Below are positions 32,041 through 40,163 of a stretch of 64,000 nucleotides of DNA, piece by piece (position 1 is the first letter of the stretch; every line of letters starts with the position of its first letter). Location: contig NZ_AWXE01000001.1 of NCBI RefSeq assembly GCF_000469155.1, forward strand, positions 1-64,000, read 5' to 3'. Source of the DNA: Candidatus Micropelagos thuwalensis. Its GTDB lineage: Bacteria > Pseudomonadota > Alphaproteobacteria > RS24. A model generated the notes under the pieces. That model saw nothing but the letters and a program-made list of their open reading frames with translations, had not been told where the DNA came from and ran no database searches. Made by a program: the position numbers and the translations under genes.

Positions 32041-33039
32041 ATGAGCGGTGTGCAACATTTACAGGTGCAGCCGGATCAAGCCGGGATGCGGCTTGATCGT
32101 TGGTTTCGTTCACTTTTTCCTCATATTAGTCATATCCAGTTAGAAAAACTCCTACGCAAGGGACAAATTCGTGTTGATGGCGGACGCGCAAAATCGTCTT
32201 TGCGACTTGAAGCGTGGCAGATGATACGTGTACCGCCATTGGTAACACCGGACCAATCAAAGCAGAGAGCTAAACAAGAAAAACGCGCTGTTCCCCTGCA
32301 CCTGCAGGACATGATTTTAAAAAGTATCATTTATGAAGACGCGGATGTAATTGCGCTCAACAAGCCGTCCGGATTGGCTGTGCAGGGCGGGTCAAAAACT
32401 GACTGGCATGTAGACGCCTTGCTCGATGTGCTGGCAGATAAAGGGGAAAGGCCAAGACTGGTTCACCGCCTTGACCGAGACACATCTGGCGTATTGCTGC
32501 TCGCTAAGCACCGTAAAGCTGCCTCGGCACTAACGAAAGCTTTTGCTGAAAGGGAAACCAGAAAAATCTATTGGGCACTGGTTCACGGGGTTCCACGCCC
32601 TGAGCAAGGCGATATTAAGCTGAAACTTGTTAAGCGCGCCGCTGGTGATGGCAATGAGCGTGTACGGCCTGCTGAGGATCACGATAAAGAAGCGATGAAA
32701 GCGATAACGCGCTTCAGTGTTGTGTCGCGGGCGGGGCAGGTTTTCTCATGGGTGGCTTTTATGCCGATAACCGGACGCACGCATCAAATTCGTGCTCATG
32801 CCCTGGCGATTGGTCATCCCCTTGTCGGGGATAATAAATATACGCTCCCCGAGATTGAAACCGGGGGTGAACTGCCAAATAAGTTACATCTCCATGCGCG
32901 TATGATTGACATGCCACATCCGTCTGGTGGTCGTCTGATTGTTGCTGCGGATTTACAGGCGCACATGGCTGAAAGTTGGGGGCTTCTTGGATTTGAGTCG
33001 AATGATTACGAAGACCCGTTTCCTCGTGAGGCAAGCTAG
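32041..33039 (+). CDS. rluC: RluC/RluD-family 23S rRNA pseudouridine synthase
   Basis: A 332-residue enzyme that isomerises uridines to pseudouridine in 23S rRNA. An S4 RNA-binding domain (about 10-65) includes LEKLLRKGQIRVDGGR. The catalytic motif HRLDRDTSG supplies Asp145, and GRTHQIRAHALAIGHPLVGD is the conserved RluA-family segment. The RluC assignment (U955, U2504, U2580) is by family and context, not proof. It is 34 bp after the protease and 2 bp before ATP12. Confidence 0.88.
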   Translation: MSGVQHLQVQPDQAGMRLDRWFRSLFPHISHIQLEKLLRKGQIRVDGGRAKSSLRLEAWQMIRVPPLVTPDQSKQRAKQEKRAVPLHLQDMILKSIIYEDADVIALNKPSGLAVQGGSKTDWHVDALLDVLADKGERPRLVHRLDRDTSGVLLLAKHRKAASALTKAFAERETRKIYWALVHGVPRPEQGDIKLKLVKRAAGDGNERVRPAEDHDKEAMKAITRFSVVSRAGQVFSWVAFMPITGRTHQIRAHALAIGHPLVGDNKYTLPEIETGGELPNKLHLHARMIDMPHPSGGRLIVAADLQAHMAESWGLLGFESNDYEDPFPREAS

Positions 33040-33041
33040 CA

Positions 33042-33755
33042 ATGCCACGCAGATTTTATGAAAAGGTAAGCATTGAAGAGTTGGCAGAGGGCCATATCAT
33101 TCGTCTTGATACACATAAACTTATGACTCCTGCAAAAAAACTGCTCTTACTGCCATATGCGCAACTGGCAGAAGCCGTGGCGGATGAATGGCGGCAAGTT
33201 GACGATGACATCATTTTATCTGATATGCCGATGAGCCGCCTTGTTTATACGGCTCTTGACCGCGTATCGGAAAGCTATAAGGCAACCGCACAGGCGTTTG
33301 CTTCTTATGGCGAGACAGACTTACTGTGTTATCGCGCTACGCATCCTGACACGTTGGTGCAACGTCAGGATGAGATATGGTCGCCTTATCTAGATTGGGT
33401 GAGGGCAACCTATGGCGTATCTCTTCAAACCGGGGCAGGTATTGCGCCGATAAAACAATCACAATCAAGTATTGAGGTTTTGACTCAGATTGCCCAAGGA
33501 GGAGAGGGGCTGGAGCCTAATCCTTTGCGGTTAACGGGACTGGCGCATGGGGCAGGTTTACTGGGGTCAGCTGTTCTGGCATTACGTATGGAGTCTGGCG
33601 AAGATAAGGCTGAAAATATCTGGCGTGCTGCGTTCCTGGATGATTTTTTCCAGTTTGAACAATGGGGAGAAGACAGCGAAGCGATGGCGCGGCTGGAAGG
33701 AATGAAAAGGGAAATAGAGACTTTAAGTGACTATTTTTCTTTATTTTTTTCGTGA
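33042..33755 (+). CDS. ATP12-family F1-ATPase assembly chaperone
   Basis: A 237-residue cytoplasmic protein. The ATP12 family binds free F1 alpha subunit until the alpha3beta3 ring forms; it is found in mitochondria and Alphaproteobacteria and so supports the taxonomic call. Family features are IIRLDTHKLMTPAKKLLLLP near the N-terminus, ADEWRQVDDDI and SYGETDLLCYRA. It directly follows the rluC-like gene (2 bp) and is probably cotranscribed with it. Confidence 0.9.
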   Translation: MPRRFYEKVSIEELAEGHIIRLDTHKLMTPAKKLLLLPYAQLAEAVADEWRQVDDDIILSDMPMSRLVYTALDRVSESYKATAQAFASYGETDLLCYRATHPDTLVQRQDEIWSPYLDWVRATYGVSLQTGAGIAPIKQSQSSIEVLTQIAQGGEGLEPNPLRLTGLAHGAGLLGSAVLALRMESGEDKAENIWRAAFLDDFFQFEQWGEDSEAMARLEGMKREIETLSDYFSLFFS

Positions 33756-33805
33756 TTCAAATTATTAAATATCAACGTTTAAGAGACAGACTTGAGTAGG
33801 GTGGG

Positions 33806-35338
33806 ATGAGAGAAGTCATAGAAAAACTTGAAGAACGACGTCGAATTGCCCGATTGGGCGGTGGCGAAAAAAGAATTGAAGCTCAGCATGCGAGAGGCAA
33901 GCTGACGGCGAGAGAGCGCATAGAACTTCTCCTCGATGAAGGATCTTTTGAAGAATATGACATGTTCGTTGAACATGATTGCCATGAATTTGGTATGGAA
34001 GATCAGAAAATTCCTGGCGATGGTGTCGTAACTGGCTGGGGTACGGTAAATGGGCGCGCTATTTATATTTTTGCCAAAGATTTTACCGTGTTTGGTGGGT
34101 CACTCTCTAAAGCCCACGCCCAGAAAATCAATAAAGTTCAGGATATGGCGCTTCGTAACGGTCTACCGATAATCGGTATTCTTGATGCCGGTGGTGCGCG
34201 GATTCAGGAAGGCGTTGACGCTCTTGGCGGTTATGCCGAGGTATTCCAAAGAAATACACTGGCCTCCGGTGTTATTCCACAAATCACCATGATTATGGGG
34301 CCCTGTGCTGGCGGAGATGTTTACTCACCTGCACTCACTGATTTTGTCTTTATGGTACGAAATTCATCCTACATGTTTGTAACAGGCCCTGATGTTGTTA
34401 AAACCGTAACAAATGAATAGGTTACAGCAGAGGAGTTGGGCGGCGCGAAAGTGCATACTACAAAATCCTCTGTTGCAGATGGGGCTTATGACAATGATAT
34501 TGAAGCGCTAACCGAGCTTAGGCGATTTATTGACTTCCTGCCGCAATCCAACCGGTCGGGTGTGCCTGTTCTGCCAAGCCATGAGCCAGCAGATAAGCCG
34601 GATTTATCTTTAGATACCTTAATCCCATCCAATCCGAACATGCCTTACGACATCAAGGAAATAATTTATAAAGTCTCTGATGAAGGCGATTTTTTTGAAA
34701 TTCAAAAAGATTTTGCCAAAAACATCGTCGTTGGTTTTGGACGTATGGAAGGTAGCACGGTGGGGTTCGTAGCTAATCAGCCCATGGTTCTTGCCGGTGT
34801 GCTGGATAGCGATTCGAGCCGAAAAGCTGCGCGGTTCGTCAGATTCTGTGATGCTTTTGAAATTCCTGTTGTCACGCTCGTGGATGTCCCGGGCTTCCTG
34901 CCGGGGACAGCACAGGAATATGGCGGATTAATTAAGCATGGTGCAAAGTTGCTGTTTGCCTATGCGGAAGCAACAGTTCCAAAAATCACAATTATCACAC
35001 GCAAGGCCTATGGTGGCGCGTATGATGTGATGGCGTCTAAACATTTGCGCGGCGATGTGAACTACGCATGGCCGACAGCAGAGATTGCTGTTATGGGCGC
35101 GAAAGGGGCGGTTGAGATTATTTTCCGTAAATCGCTGGATAATCCTGAGGAGATTGAAAAACGCACGGAAGAATATGAGGATAGGTTCTTGAACCCGTTT
35201 GTAGCTGCCGAGCGTGGGTACATTGATGAAGTGATACAGCCCAGAAACACCCGTATGAGGATTTGTCGTGCTTTGGCTTTGCTGAAAGGCAAGAAGCTGG
35301 ATAATCCTTGGAAAAAACACGACAATATTCCGCTATAG
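33806..35338 (+). pseudogene. pccB: Propionyl-CoA carboxylase beta chain, interrupted by an in-frame TAG
   Basis: Carboxyltransferase subunit that turns propionyl-CoA into (S)-methylmalonyl-CoA together with pccA. The frame is intact for 511 codons, the family length (about 510), except for TAG at 34418-34420. The sequence around it reads KTVTNE[14 protein letters not shown], where the family has Glu ([12 protein letters not shown]), so one G-to-T change in GAG explains it. Upstream 204 residues include [10 protein letters not shown]; downstream sequence includes [16 protein letters not shown] and both halves look well conserved. Alternatives: recent loss, a polymorphism, a sequencing error or readthrough. 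Confidence 0.88.
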
Positions 35339-35347
35339 GTCACAAAC

Positions 35348-37333
35348 ATGTTTCAAAAGATTTTAATTGCTAACCGTGGTGAAATTGCCTGTCGCGTTAT
35401 CAGGACAGCCAGAGCTATGGGAATTAAGACAGTCGCTGTTTATTCAGATGCTGATGCTGATGCGTTGCATGTGCGTGAGGCCGATGAAGCTGTCCATATT
35501 GGTGGTGCGCCCGCGTCTGAGAGTTATCTGATTATTGATAAAATTCTCGATGCGATTAAACAAACTGGCGCGGAAGCGGTACATCCGGGTTATGGTTTTT
35601 TGAGTGAGAATAAGCTTTTCGCTGAAGCACTTGATAAGGCTGGAGTAGCTTTTATTGGCCCACCTGCTGGGGCGATCGAGGCGATGGGGGATAAAATTAC
35701 CTCCAAAAAGCTCGCCATGGAAGCCGGTGTTAGCACGGTTCCTGGGCATATGGGACTGATTGAGGATGCCGATGAAGCGGTTAAAATAGCGACTGACATT
35801 GGCTATCCCGTTATGATTAAAGCCTCTGCGGGGGGCGGTGGTAAGGGTATGCGGATTGCCTGGAATGATGAGGAAGCCAGGGAAGGTTTTCAGTCCTCCA
35901 AAAATGAAGCGGCCTCAAGCTTTGGTGACGACAGAATATTCATTGAAAAATTTGTTACACAACCGCGTCATATTGAAATTCAGGTGCTGGGTGATAAGCA
36001 TGGCAATGTGATTTATCTGGGGGAGCGAGAATGCTCCATTCAGCGACGAAATCAAAAAGTTATTGAGGAAGCGCCAAGCCCATTTCTGGATGAGAAAACC
36101 AGAAAGGCGATGGGTAAAGAGGCTGTAGCGCTGTCAAAAGCGGTTGACTATTGTTCCGCAGGAACGGTGGAATTCATCGTTGATGGCGATAAAAACTTTT
36201 ACTTTCTGGAAATGAATACACGCTTGCAGGTTGAACACCCCGTTACCGAACTGATTACGGGCATCGATCTTGTTGAGCAGATGATTAAGGTTGCTGCGGG
36301 TGAAAAGCTGTCACTGGCGCAAAAAGATGTAAAGTTGAATGGCTGGGCTATGGAAAGCCGGATTTACGCTGAGGATCCATATAGAGGTTTCCTTCCATCA
36401 ACTGGTCGTTTAACTCGTTATCGTCCGCCACATGAAGGTGTGACAGATGGTATAACTGTTCGTAATGATACTGGCGTGTATGAGGGCGGTGAAATTTCAC
36501 TGTTTTATGACCCGATGATTGCCAAACTGGTAACGCATGCTGATGATCGTATTGCATCAATTGATGCGATGGCTGATGCGTTAGACAGATTTAGAATTGA
36601 CGGTATTCGCCATAATATAGATTTTCTCGCCGCGATTATGCAACATGATCGTTTCCGTGAAGGTGCGCTGACCACGGCATTTATTGCCGAGGAATACCCT
36701 GATGGTTTTGAAGGCGCGCCTCTATCTTCTGAGCAAATAAAAGAACGCGCTGTTATCGGTTTTTATATACGCTCTTATGTGCTGGATCGAGCATCTGAAA
36801 TTTCTGGTGCCATGCCCAATTATGAGGCGACACTGCCGGATGCGATGGCGGTGCAGGTCGAAGATCAGGTTTTCACGGCGCGGTTTGATGAAAATGGTAT
36901 CGTTCTGGACGATGAAACCTTTGAGCTTGAAAGCCTCTGGTTGCCGGGTGATTTATTTTTCGAAGGTAAAGTGAGTGGTCAAGCTATTTCACTTGCCGTC
37001 GATACCATGCCGGAAGGTTATGTGTTGACTTCGCGTGGTAAGGCGCAAGAGGTTTTTGTCAGAAGTTTGCGGGCGCAGGAGCTTATGGTCTTTATGCCTG
37101 AGAAAACCGATGGGGCAAGTAGTAAAGAGCTGCTTTGCCCGATGCCCGGCGTTGTGATGTCCATTGATGTTGAAGAGGGACAAGAGGTTAAGTCAGGTCA
37201 AGCTCTCGCAGTAGTGGAAGCCATGAAGATGGAAAATATTCTTCGTGCCGAGAAAGATGCCAAAGTTAAGTCTGTCTTGGTCGCTGCTGGGGATAAGCTT
37301 GCCGTTGATGATGTTATGATCGAATTTGAATAA
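35348..37333 (+). CDS. pccA: Propionyl-CoA carboxylase alpha chain (biotin carboxylase + BCCP)
   Basis: A 661-residue biotin-dependent subunit. The biotin carboxylase domain (about 1-450) begins FQKILIANRGEIACRVIRTA, with the ATP-grasp loop SAGGGGKGMRIAW and EMNTRLQVEHPVTE. A BT-type linker domain follows. The C-terminal biotinyl domain has VVEAMKMEN, so Lys627 is the biotinylation site. It starts 9 bp after pccB and is uninterrupted, unlike pccB. Its stop is one base from the stop of the opposing lipB gene. Confidence 0.95.
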   Translation: MFQKILIANRGEIACRVIRTARAMGIKTVAVYSDADADALHVREADEAVHIGGAPASESYLIIDKILDAIKQTGAEAVHPGYGFLSENKLFAEALDKAGVAFIGPPAGAIEAMGDKITSKKLAMEAGVSTVPGHMGLIEDADEAVKIATDIGYPVMIKASAGGGGKGMRIAWNDEEAREGFQSSKNEAASSFGDDRIFIEKFVTQPRHIEIQVLGDKHGNVIYLGERECSIQRRNQKVIEEAPSPFLDEKTRKAMGKEAVALSKAVDYCSAGTVEFIVDGDKNFYFLEMNTRLQVEHPVTELITGIDLVEQMIKVAAGEKLSLAQKDVKLNGWAMESRIYAEDPYRGFLPSTGRLTRYRPPHEGVTDGITVRNDTGVYEGGEISLFYDPMIAKLVTHADDRIASIDAMADALDRFRIDGIRHNIDFLAAIMQHDRFREGALTTAFIAEEYPDGFEGAPLSSEQIKERAVIGFYIRSYVLDRASEISGAMPNYEATLPDAMAVQVEDQVFTARFDENGIVLDDETFELESLWLPGDLFFEGKVSGQAISLAVDTMPEGYVLTSRGKAQEVFVRSLRAQELMVFMPEKTDGASSKELLCPMPGVVMSIDVEEGQEVKSGQALAVVEAMKMENILRAEKDAKVKSVLVAAGDKLAVDDVMIEFE

Positions 37334-37334
37334 G

Positions 37335-38039
37335 TTAATTTATTTCAAAACTGGTCTGAAACGTTTTAATCAAAGCCTCATCTAGTTCTGCCATAGATAT
37401 GTTCATGCCTAATGCCTTTAGGCTGGTGACATTCTGGTCAGTTATCCCGCACGGGACAATGCCACTGAAATGTGTCAAATCAGGGCTTACATTTATCGAA
37501 ATGCCATGAAAGCTCATCCATTTTCGTAATCTGATACCAATAGCGGCGATTTTATCTGCGCGATTTTCTCCAAGATCTGGTCTGTCAACCCAGACACCTA
37601 TATGAGTGTTATCGGCTCTGGTCTCTAGACCACATTCATTAAGCGCATGAATAATCCAGTTTTGTAACTGCTTAACAAATTGTCGGACGTCACGTCCCCT
37701 CTGATTGAGGTCAAGCATGACATAGACAACGCGCTGTCCAGGCCCGTGATATGTAAACTGCCCACCGCGACCGGATTTGAAGACAGGAAGTTTTTGAGGA
37801 CTGAGTAAATCGCTTTCTTGTGCGCCTGTGCCTGCCGTGTAAAGGGGGGGATGTTCGAGAAACCACAACAGTTCCCCACATTCTCCTGCGCGCATGGCCT
37901 CTATATGGGCTTCCATCTCCGCCACGGCCTCAGGATAAGATACAGGCGTCGTTGATAGCCGACAGCTCGGTAAGCCATCAATTTCACTTGATTGCTCAAT
38001 ATAGATAGGATGAGTGATTTGCTCGCCAATTTCTGTCAT
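37335..38039 (-). CDS. lipB: Octanoyl-[acyl-carrier-protein]:protein octanoyltransferase LipB
   Basis: A 234-residue enzyme that moves octanoyl from ACP to lipoyl domains in the first step of lipoate synthesis. It has the family segment [20 protein letters not shown], the catalytic lysine in [13 protein letters not shown] (Lys163) and the acyl-accepting cysteine in GIVPCGI (Cys197). It converges on pccA with a 1-bp gap. The AT-rich region upstream (38040-38172) is shared with the divergent siroheme gene. Confidence 0.94.
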   Translation of the reverse strand: MTEIGEQITHPIYIEQSSEIDGLPSCRLSTTPVSYPEAVAEMEAHIEAMRAGECGELLWFLEHPPLYTAGTGAQESDLLSPQKLPVFKSGRGGQFTYHGPGQRVVYVMLDLNQRGRDVRQFVKQLQNWIIHALNECGLETRADNTHIGVWVDRPDLGENRADKIAAIGIRLRKWMSFHGISINVSPDLTHFSGIVPCGITDQNVTSLKALGMNISMAELDEALIKTFQTSFEIN

Positions 38040-38079
38040 ATTAAATATTATACCGAGAATAAAGAAACTGTGTGATTTA

Positions 38080-38106
38080 TATTATACATCAATATTATGT
38101 ATAATA
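38080..38106. promoter_or_regulatory. Perfect 10-bp inverted repeat between lipB and the siroheme gene
   Basis: TATTATACAT (38080-38089), 7-bp spacer CAATATT, ATGTATAATA (38097-38106). It sits in the divergent promoter region, 67 bp upstream of the siroheme-synthase-like gene. Candidate operator for sulfur-assimilation control; it could also be promoter -10 elements on both strands, since both arms are TATAAT-like. Confidence 0.55.
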
Positions 38107-38172
38107 AATAATTCTACATTTAATAATGACAAAAATTAATGTAACCGTTATATATAGTGAGAAAGGTTAATC

Positions 38173-38763
38173 ATGCTTCCGATTATCTTAGATGTATCGT
38201 CCTTAAAAGTTGCTGTTATCGGGAATGGACTTCAGGCGGTGAAGCGGTTGGATATGCTTCGCGATGCAGATGTCAGCGAGATTGACATTTTCTCACCTGA
38301 TCCGGATGACGAGATGAAGGCAGCCGCTGGAGATATGGTCAAGCTACATCTGCCATCAGCAGAAGATATAAGCAGTTATGCTATCATCTTTATTGCTAAT
38401 CTGGAGGCAGAAGAGGCGGAAAAATTAGCAGTACAAGCCCGGGAACAGGGTGTGCTTGTTAATGTTGAAGATGTGAAGCCGCTTTGTGATTTTCATGTGC
38501 CGTCTATTATCCGGCGGGGAAAATTGCTTCTAACGGCCTCCACGGGGGGGATGTCGCCTGCGCTGGCGCGACTGTTAAGAGAGTTTTTGGCAGCACGTTT
38601 TGCCCCTGTTTGGGCAGATAGGCTGGAAATAATTGGTGCGGCACGGCATAAGTGGCGTGATGAAGGTCTGAGCTTTGGCGAGGTCACAAAGAACACGAAT
38701 GATTTGATTGATAAAGAAGGGTGGTTAGATTGCCCATGTCCATTAAAGACAGAGAAGTCCTAG
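38173..38763 (+). CDS. Precorrin-2 dehydrogenase/sirohydrochlorin ferrochelatase (CysG N-terminal family)
   Basis: A 196-residue protein matching the NAD-dependent domain of siroheme synthase (Met8/CysG-N): MLPIILDVSSLKVAVIGNGL, then VNVEDVKPLCDFHVPSIIRRG, where Asp and the CDF segment are typical, and TGGMSPALARLLREFLA. The glycine loop reads GNGLQA rather than GGGxVA. There is no methylase domain, so uroporphyrinogen methylation must come from elsewhere. It overlaps the APS reductase gene, placing it in sulfate assimilation (siroheme for sulfite reductase). Confidence 0.85.
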   Translation: MLPIILDVSSLKVAVIGNGLQAVKRLDMLRDADVSEIDIFSPDPDDEMKAAAGDMVKLHLPSAEDISSYAIIFIANLEAEEAEKLAVQAREQGVLVNVEDVKPLCDFHVPSIIRRGKLLLTASTGGMSPALARLLREFLAARFAPVWADRLEIIGAARHKWRDEGLSFGEVTKNTNDLIDKEGWLDCPCPLKTEKS

Positions 38764-39485
38764 AAGAGAATCTTACGCTTGAAGCTACGGAGATGCTGGT
38801 ACGCACTGCTGAATTGTCGGCAGTTGAGTTTCTGACTACCATTCTAAGGGATGAGTTTAAAGATGAGATATGCGTCGTCTCATCTTTTGGTGCGGAGTCA
38901 GCTGTGCTGTTGCATATGGTGGCGCAAATTGACCCGACGACACCCGTTATCTTTTTAAACACTGGCAAGCTTTTTGGAGAAACCTTGCGTTACAGAGATC
39001 GTCTGCAAACGCTTCTTGGGCTGACCGATGTGCGATCTATCGGTCCGCACCCAACAGATTTGGCTGAAAAAGACAGCAATGAGGATTTGTGGCAGAAAAA
39101 TAATGATTTATGCTGTCATATTCGTAAGTTTCTGCCACAACAACGCGCCTTGAAGGGATTTAAGGCTGTATTAACGGGACGCAAGCGTTTTCAGACAACC
39201 CAGCGTAGTTCTATGCAACGCATTGAAATAGATGACGAAGCTGCCGCTAGGTTACGCGTAAACCCACTTGTAGATTTTACGTTGGATGACCTGCAGGCGT
39301 ATTTGGAAACCCATAACCTCCCTAAGCACCCACTTGTCAAAGATGGTTACTTGTCTATTGGATGCATGCCTTGCACGGATAAAGTCAAAGAAGGGGATGA
39401 CTATCGTTCCGGTCGTTGGTCTGAACAAGACAAAGAAGAATGTGGCATGCACGGCACTGAATTTGTCTATGGTGAGGGTATATAA
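38736..39485 (+). CDS. cysH: Assimilatory adenylylsulfate (APS) reductase, [4Fe-4S] type
   Basis: A 249-residue enzyme that reduces activated sulfate to sulfite. It has SSFGAESAVLLHMVAQ and FLNTGKLFGETLRYRD for nucleotide binding. Cysteines CC (126-127) and CxxC (210-213, GCMPC) are the iron-sulfur ligands that mark the APS-using type rather than the cluster-free PAPS type. Cys236 in ECGMH is the catalytic cysteine. The start is ATG 38736; GTG 38721 is an alternative. It overlaps the siroheme gene; no sulfite reductase gene lies beside it. Confidence 0.92.
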   Translation: MSIKDREVLEENLTLEATEMLVRTAELSAVEFLTTILRDEFKDEICVVSSFGAESAVLLHMVAQIDPTTPVIFLNTGKLFGETLRYRDRLQTLLGLTDVRSIGPHPTDLAEKDSNEDLWQKNNDLCCHIRKFLPQQRALKGFKAVLTGRKRFQTTQRSSMQRIEIDDEAAARLRVNPLVDFTLDDLQAYLETHNLPKHPLVKDGYLSIGCMPCTDKVKEGDDYRSGRWSEQDKEECGMHGTEFVYGEGI

Positions 39486-39548
39486 ACTTTTCAAAATTTA
39501 GCTTGAGGCAACCAGCCGGATTTGCTAAAGCGTGGTTCTCTTACCAGT

Positions 39549-39635
39549 GCGGTCGTGGCGGAATTGGTAGACGCGCAGCGTTGAGGTCGCTGTGGGGTAA
39601 CACCCGTGGAAGTTCGAGTCTTCTCGACCGCACCA
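39549..39635 (+). tRNA. tRNA-Leu (anticodon GAG)
   Basis: An 87-nt class II tRNA with encoded CCA. The acceptor stem is GCGGTCG (39549-39555) with CGACCGC (39625-39631). The anticodon stem-loop CAGCG-TTGAGGT-CGCTG gives GAG, reading CUC/CUU. A long variable arm follows (GTGGGGTAACACCCGT region), as in leucine tRNAs, then GTTCGAGTC in the T arm. It marks the border between the housekeeping block and the accessory - strand genes. Confidence 0.96.
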
Positions 39636-39674
39636 TTTCTAAATGGTTCCCCTATAAATCTGAGGACAAGGTGC

Positions 39675-40163
39675 CTAAGTTTGTGGCGGTTGGTTCAGTT
39701 CACCATAATCCAGAATTGGTGCGGCATCGATTGTTTCAGCCTCAAGGAAGAAAGAGACCCGTTGCAGACACGCAACAATCATGCTTTGCTCCCAGTCATG
39801 TAAATTCTGAAAGTTTTTCTCGAACTGGCTTTGAAGCATGTCAGGGGCAAGTTCAATTGTTTCGCGTCCCTTCTCAGTAATTTTTACAAACTGCATACGT
39901 TTATCGAGATCACCTTTTTTGCGGGTGATGAGGTCTCGCGAAACCAATTTATTTAACACAGTTGTGATGGTTGCATAGCCGAGGGTTGTTTTATTTGAAA
40001 TAAAACTCGGTGTTGCCTCATCAGTGGTGGCTATCACTTGGAGAACAATCATTTGTGTTGGTGTCAGCTTAGTTTTTTTTGCAAGCGACAGCGAATTGAT
40101 CTCGGTAACACGCATAATGCGTCGAATGGCGACCAATGCGTCCTCAAGATTATTATTTCTCAT
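39675..40163 (-). CDS. MarR-family transcriptional regulator
   Basis: A 162-residue winged-helix regulator. Helix-turn-helix and wing run from LTPTQMIVLQVIATTDEATP to LGYATITTVLNKLVSRDLIT and KKGDLDKRMQFVKITEKGRE. Three tandem starts are possible (GTG 40172, ATG 40169, ATG 40163); the last has AGAGAG at a suitable distance. It overlaps the end of the BCCT gene, so both are probably one mRNA. MarR-type regulators beside osmolyte genes are known in Proteobacteria; the ligand here is unknown. Confidence 0.88.
   Translation of the reverse strand: MRNNNLEDALVAIRRIMRVTEINSLSLAKKTKLTPTQMIVLQVIATTDEATPSFISNKTTLGYATITTVLNKLVSRDLITRKKGDLDKRMQFVKITEKGRETIELAPDMLQSQFEKNFQNLHDWEQSMIVACLQRVSFFLEAETIDAAPILDYGELNQPPQT

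Noticed and set aside
34418-34420. TAG in pccB as pyrrolysine or a recoded amino acid
   Set aside because: Pyrrolysine use is not expected in Alphaproteobacteria, the family residue here is Glu, and no recoding structure was recognised.
34436-35338. Independent second gene starting at TTG 34436 after the pccB stop
   Set aside because: It begins in the middle of a conserved PccB motif and lacks the N-terminal half; better seen as the rest of the interrupted gene.
39503-39880. A 125-codon + strand reading frame across tRNA-Leu
   Set aside because: It translates the tRNA itself and the antisense of the MarR gene; no ribosome-binding site or family match.
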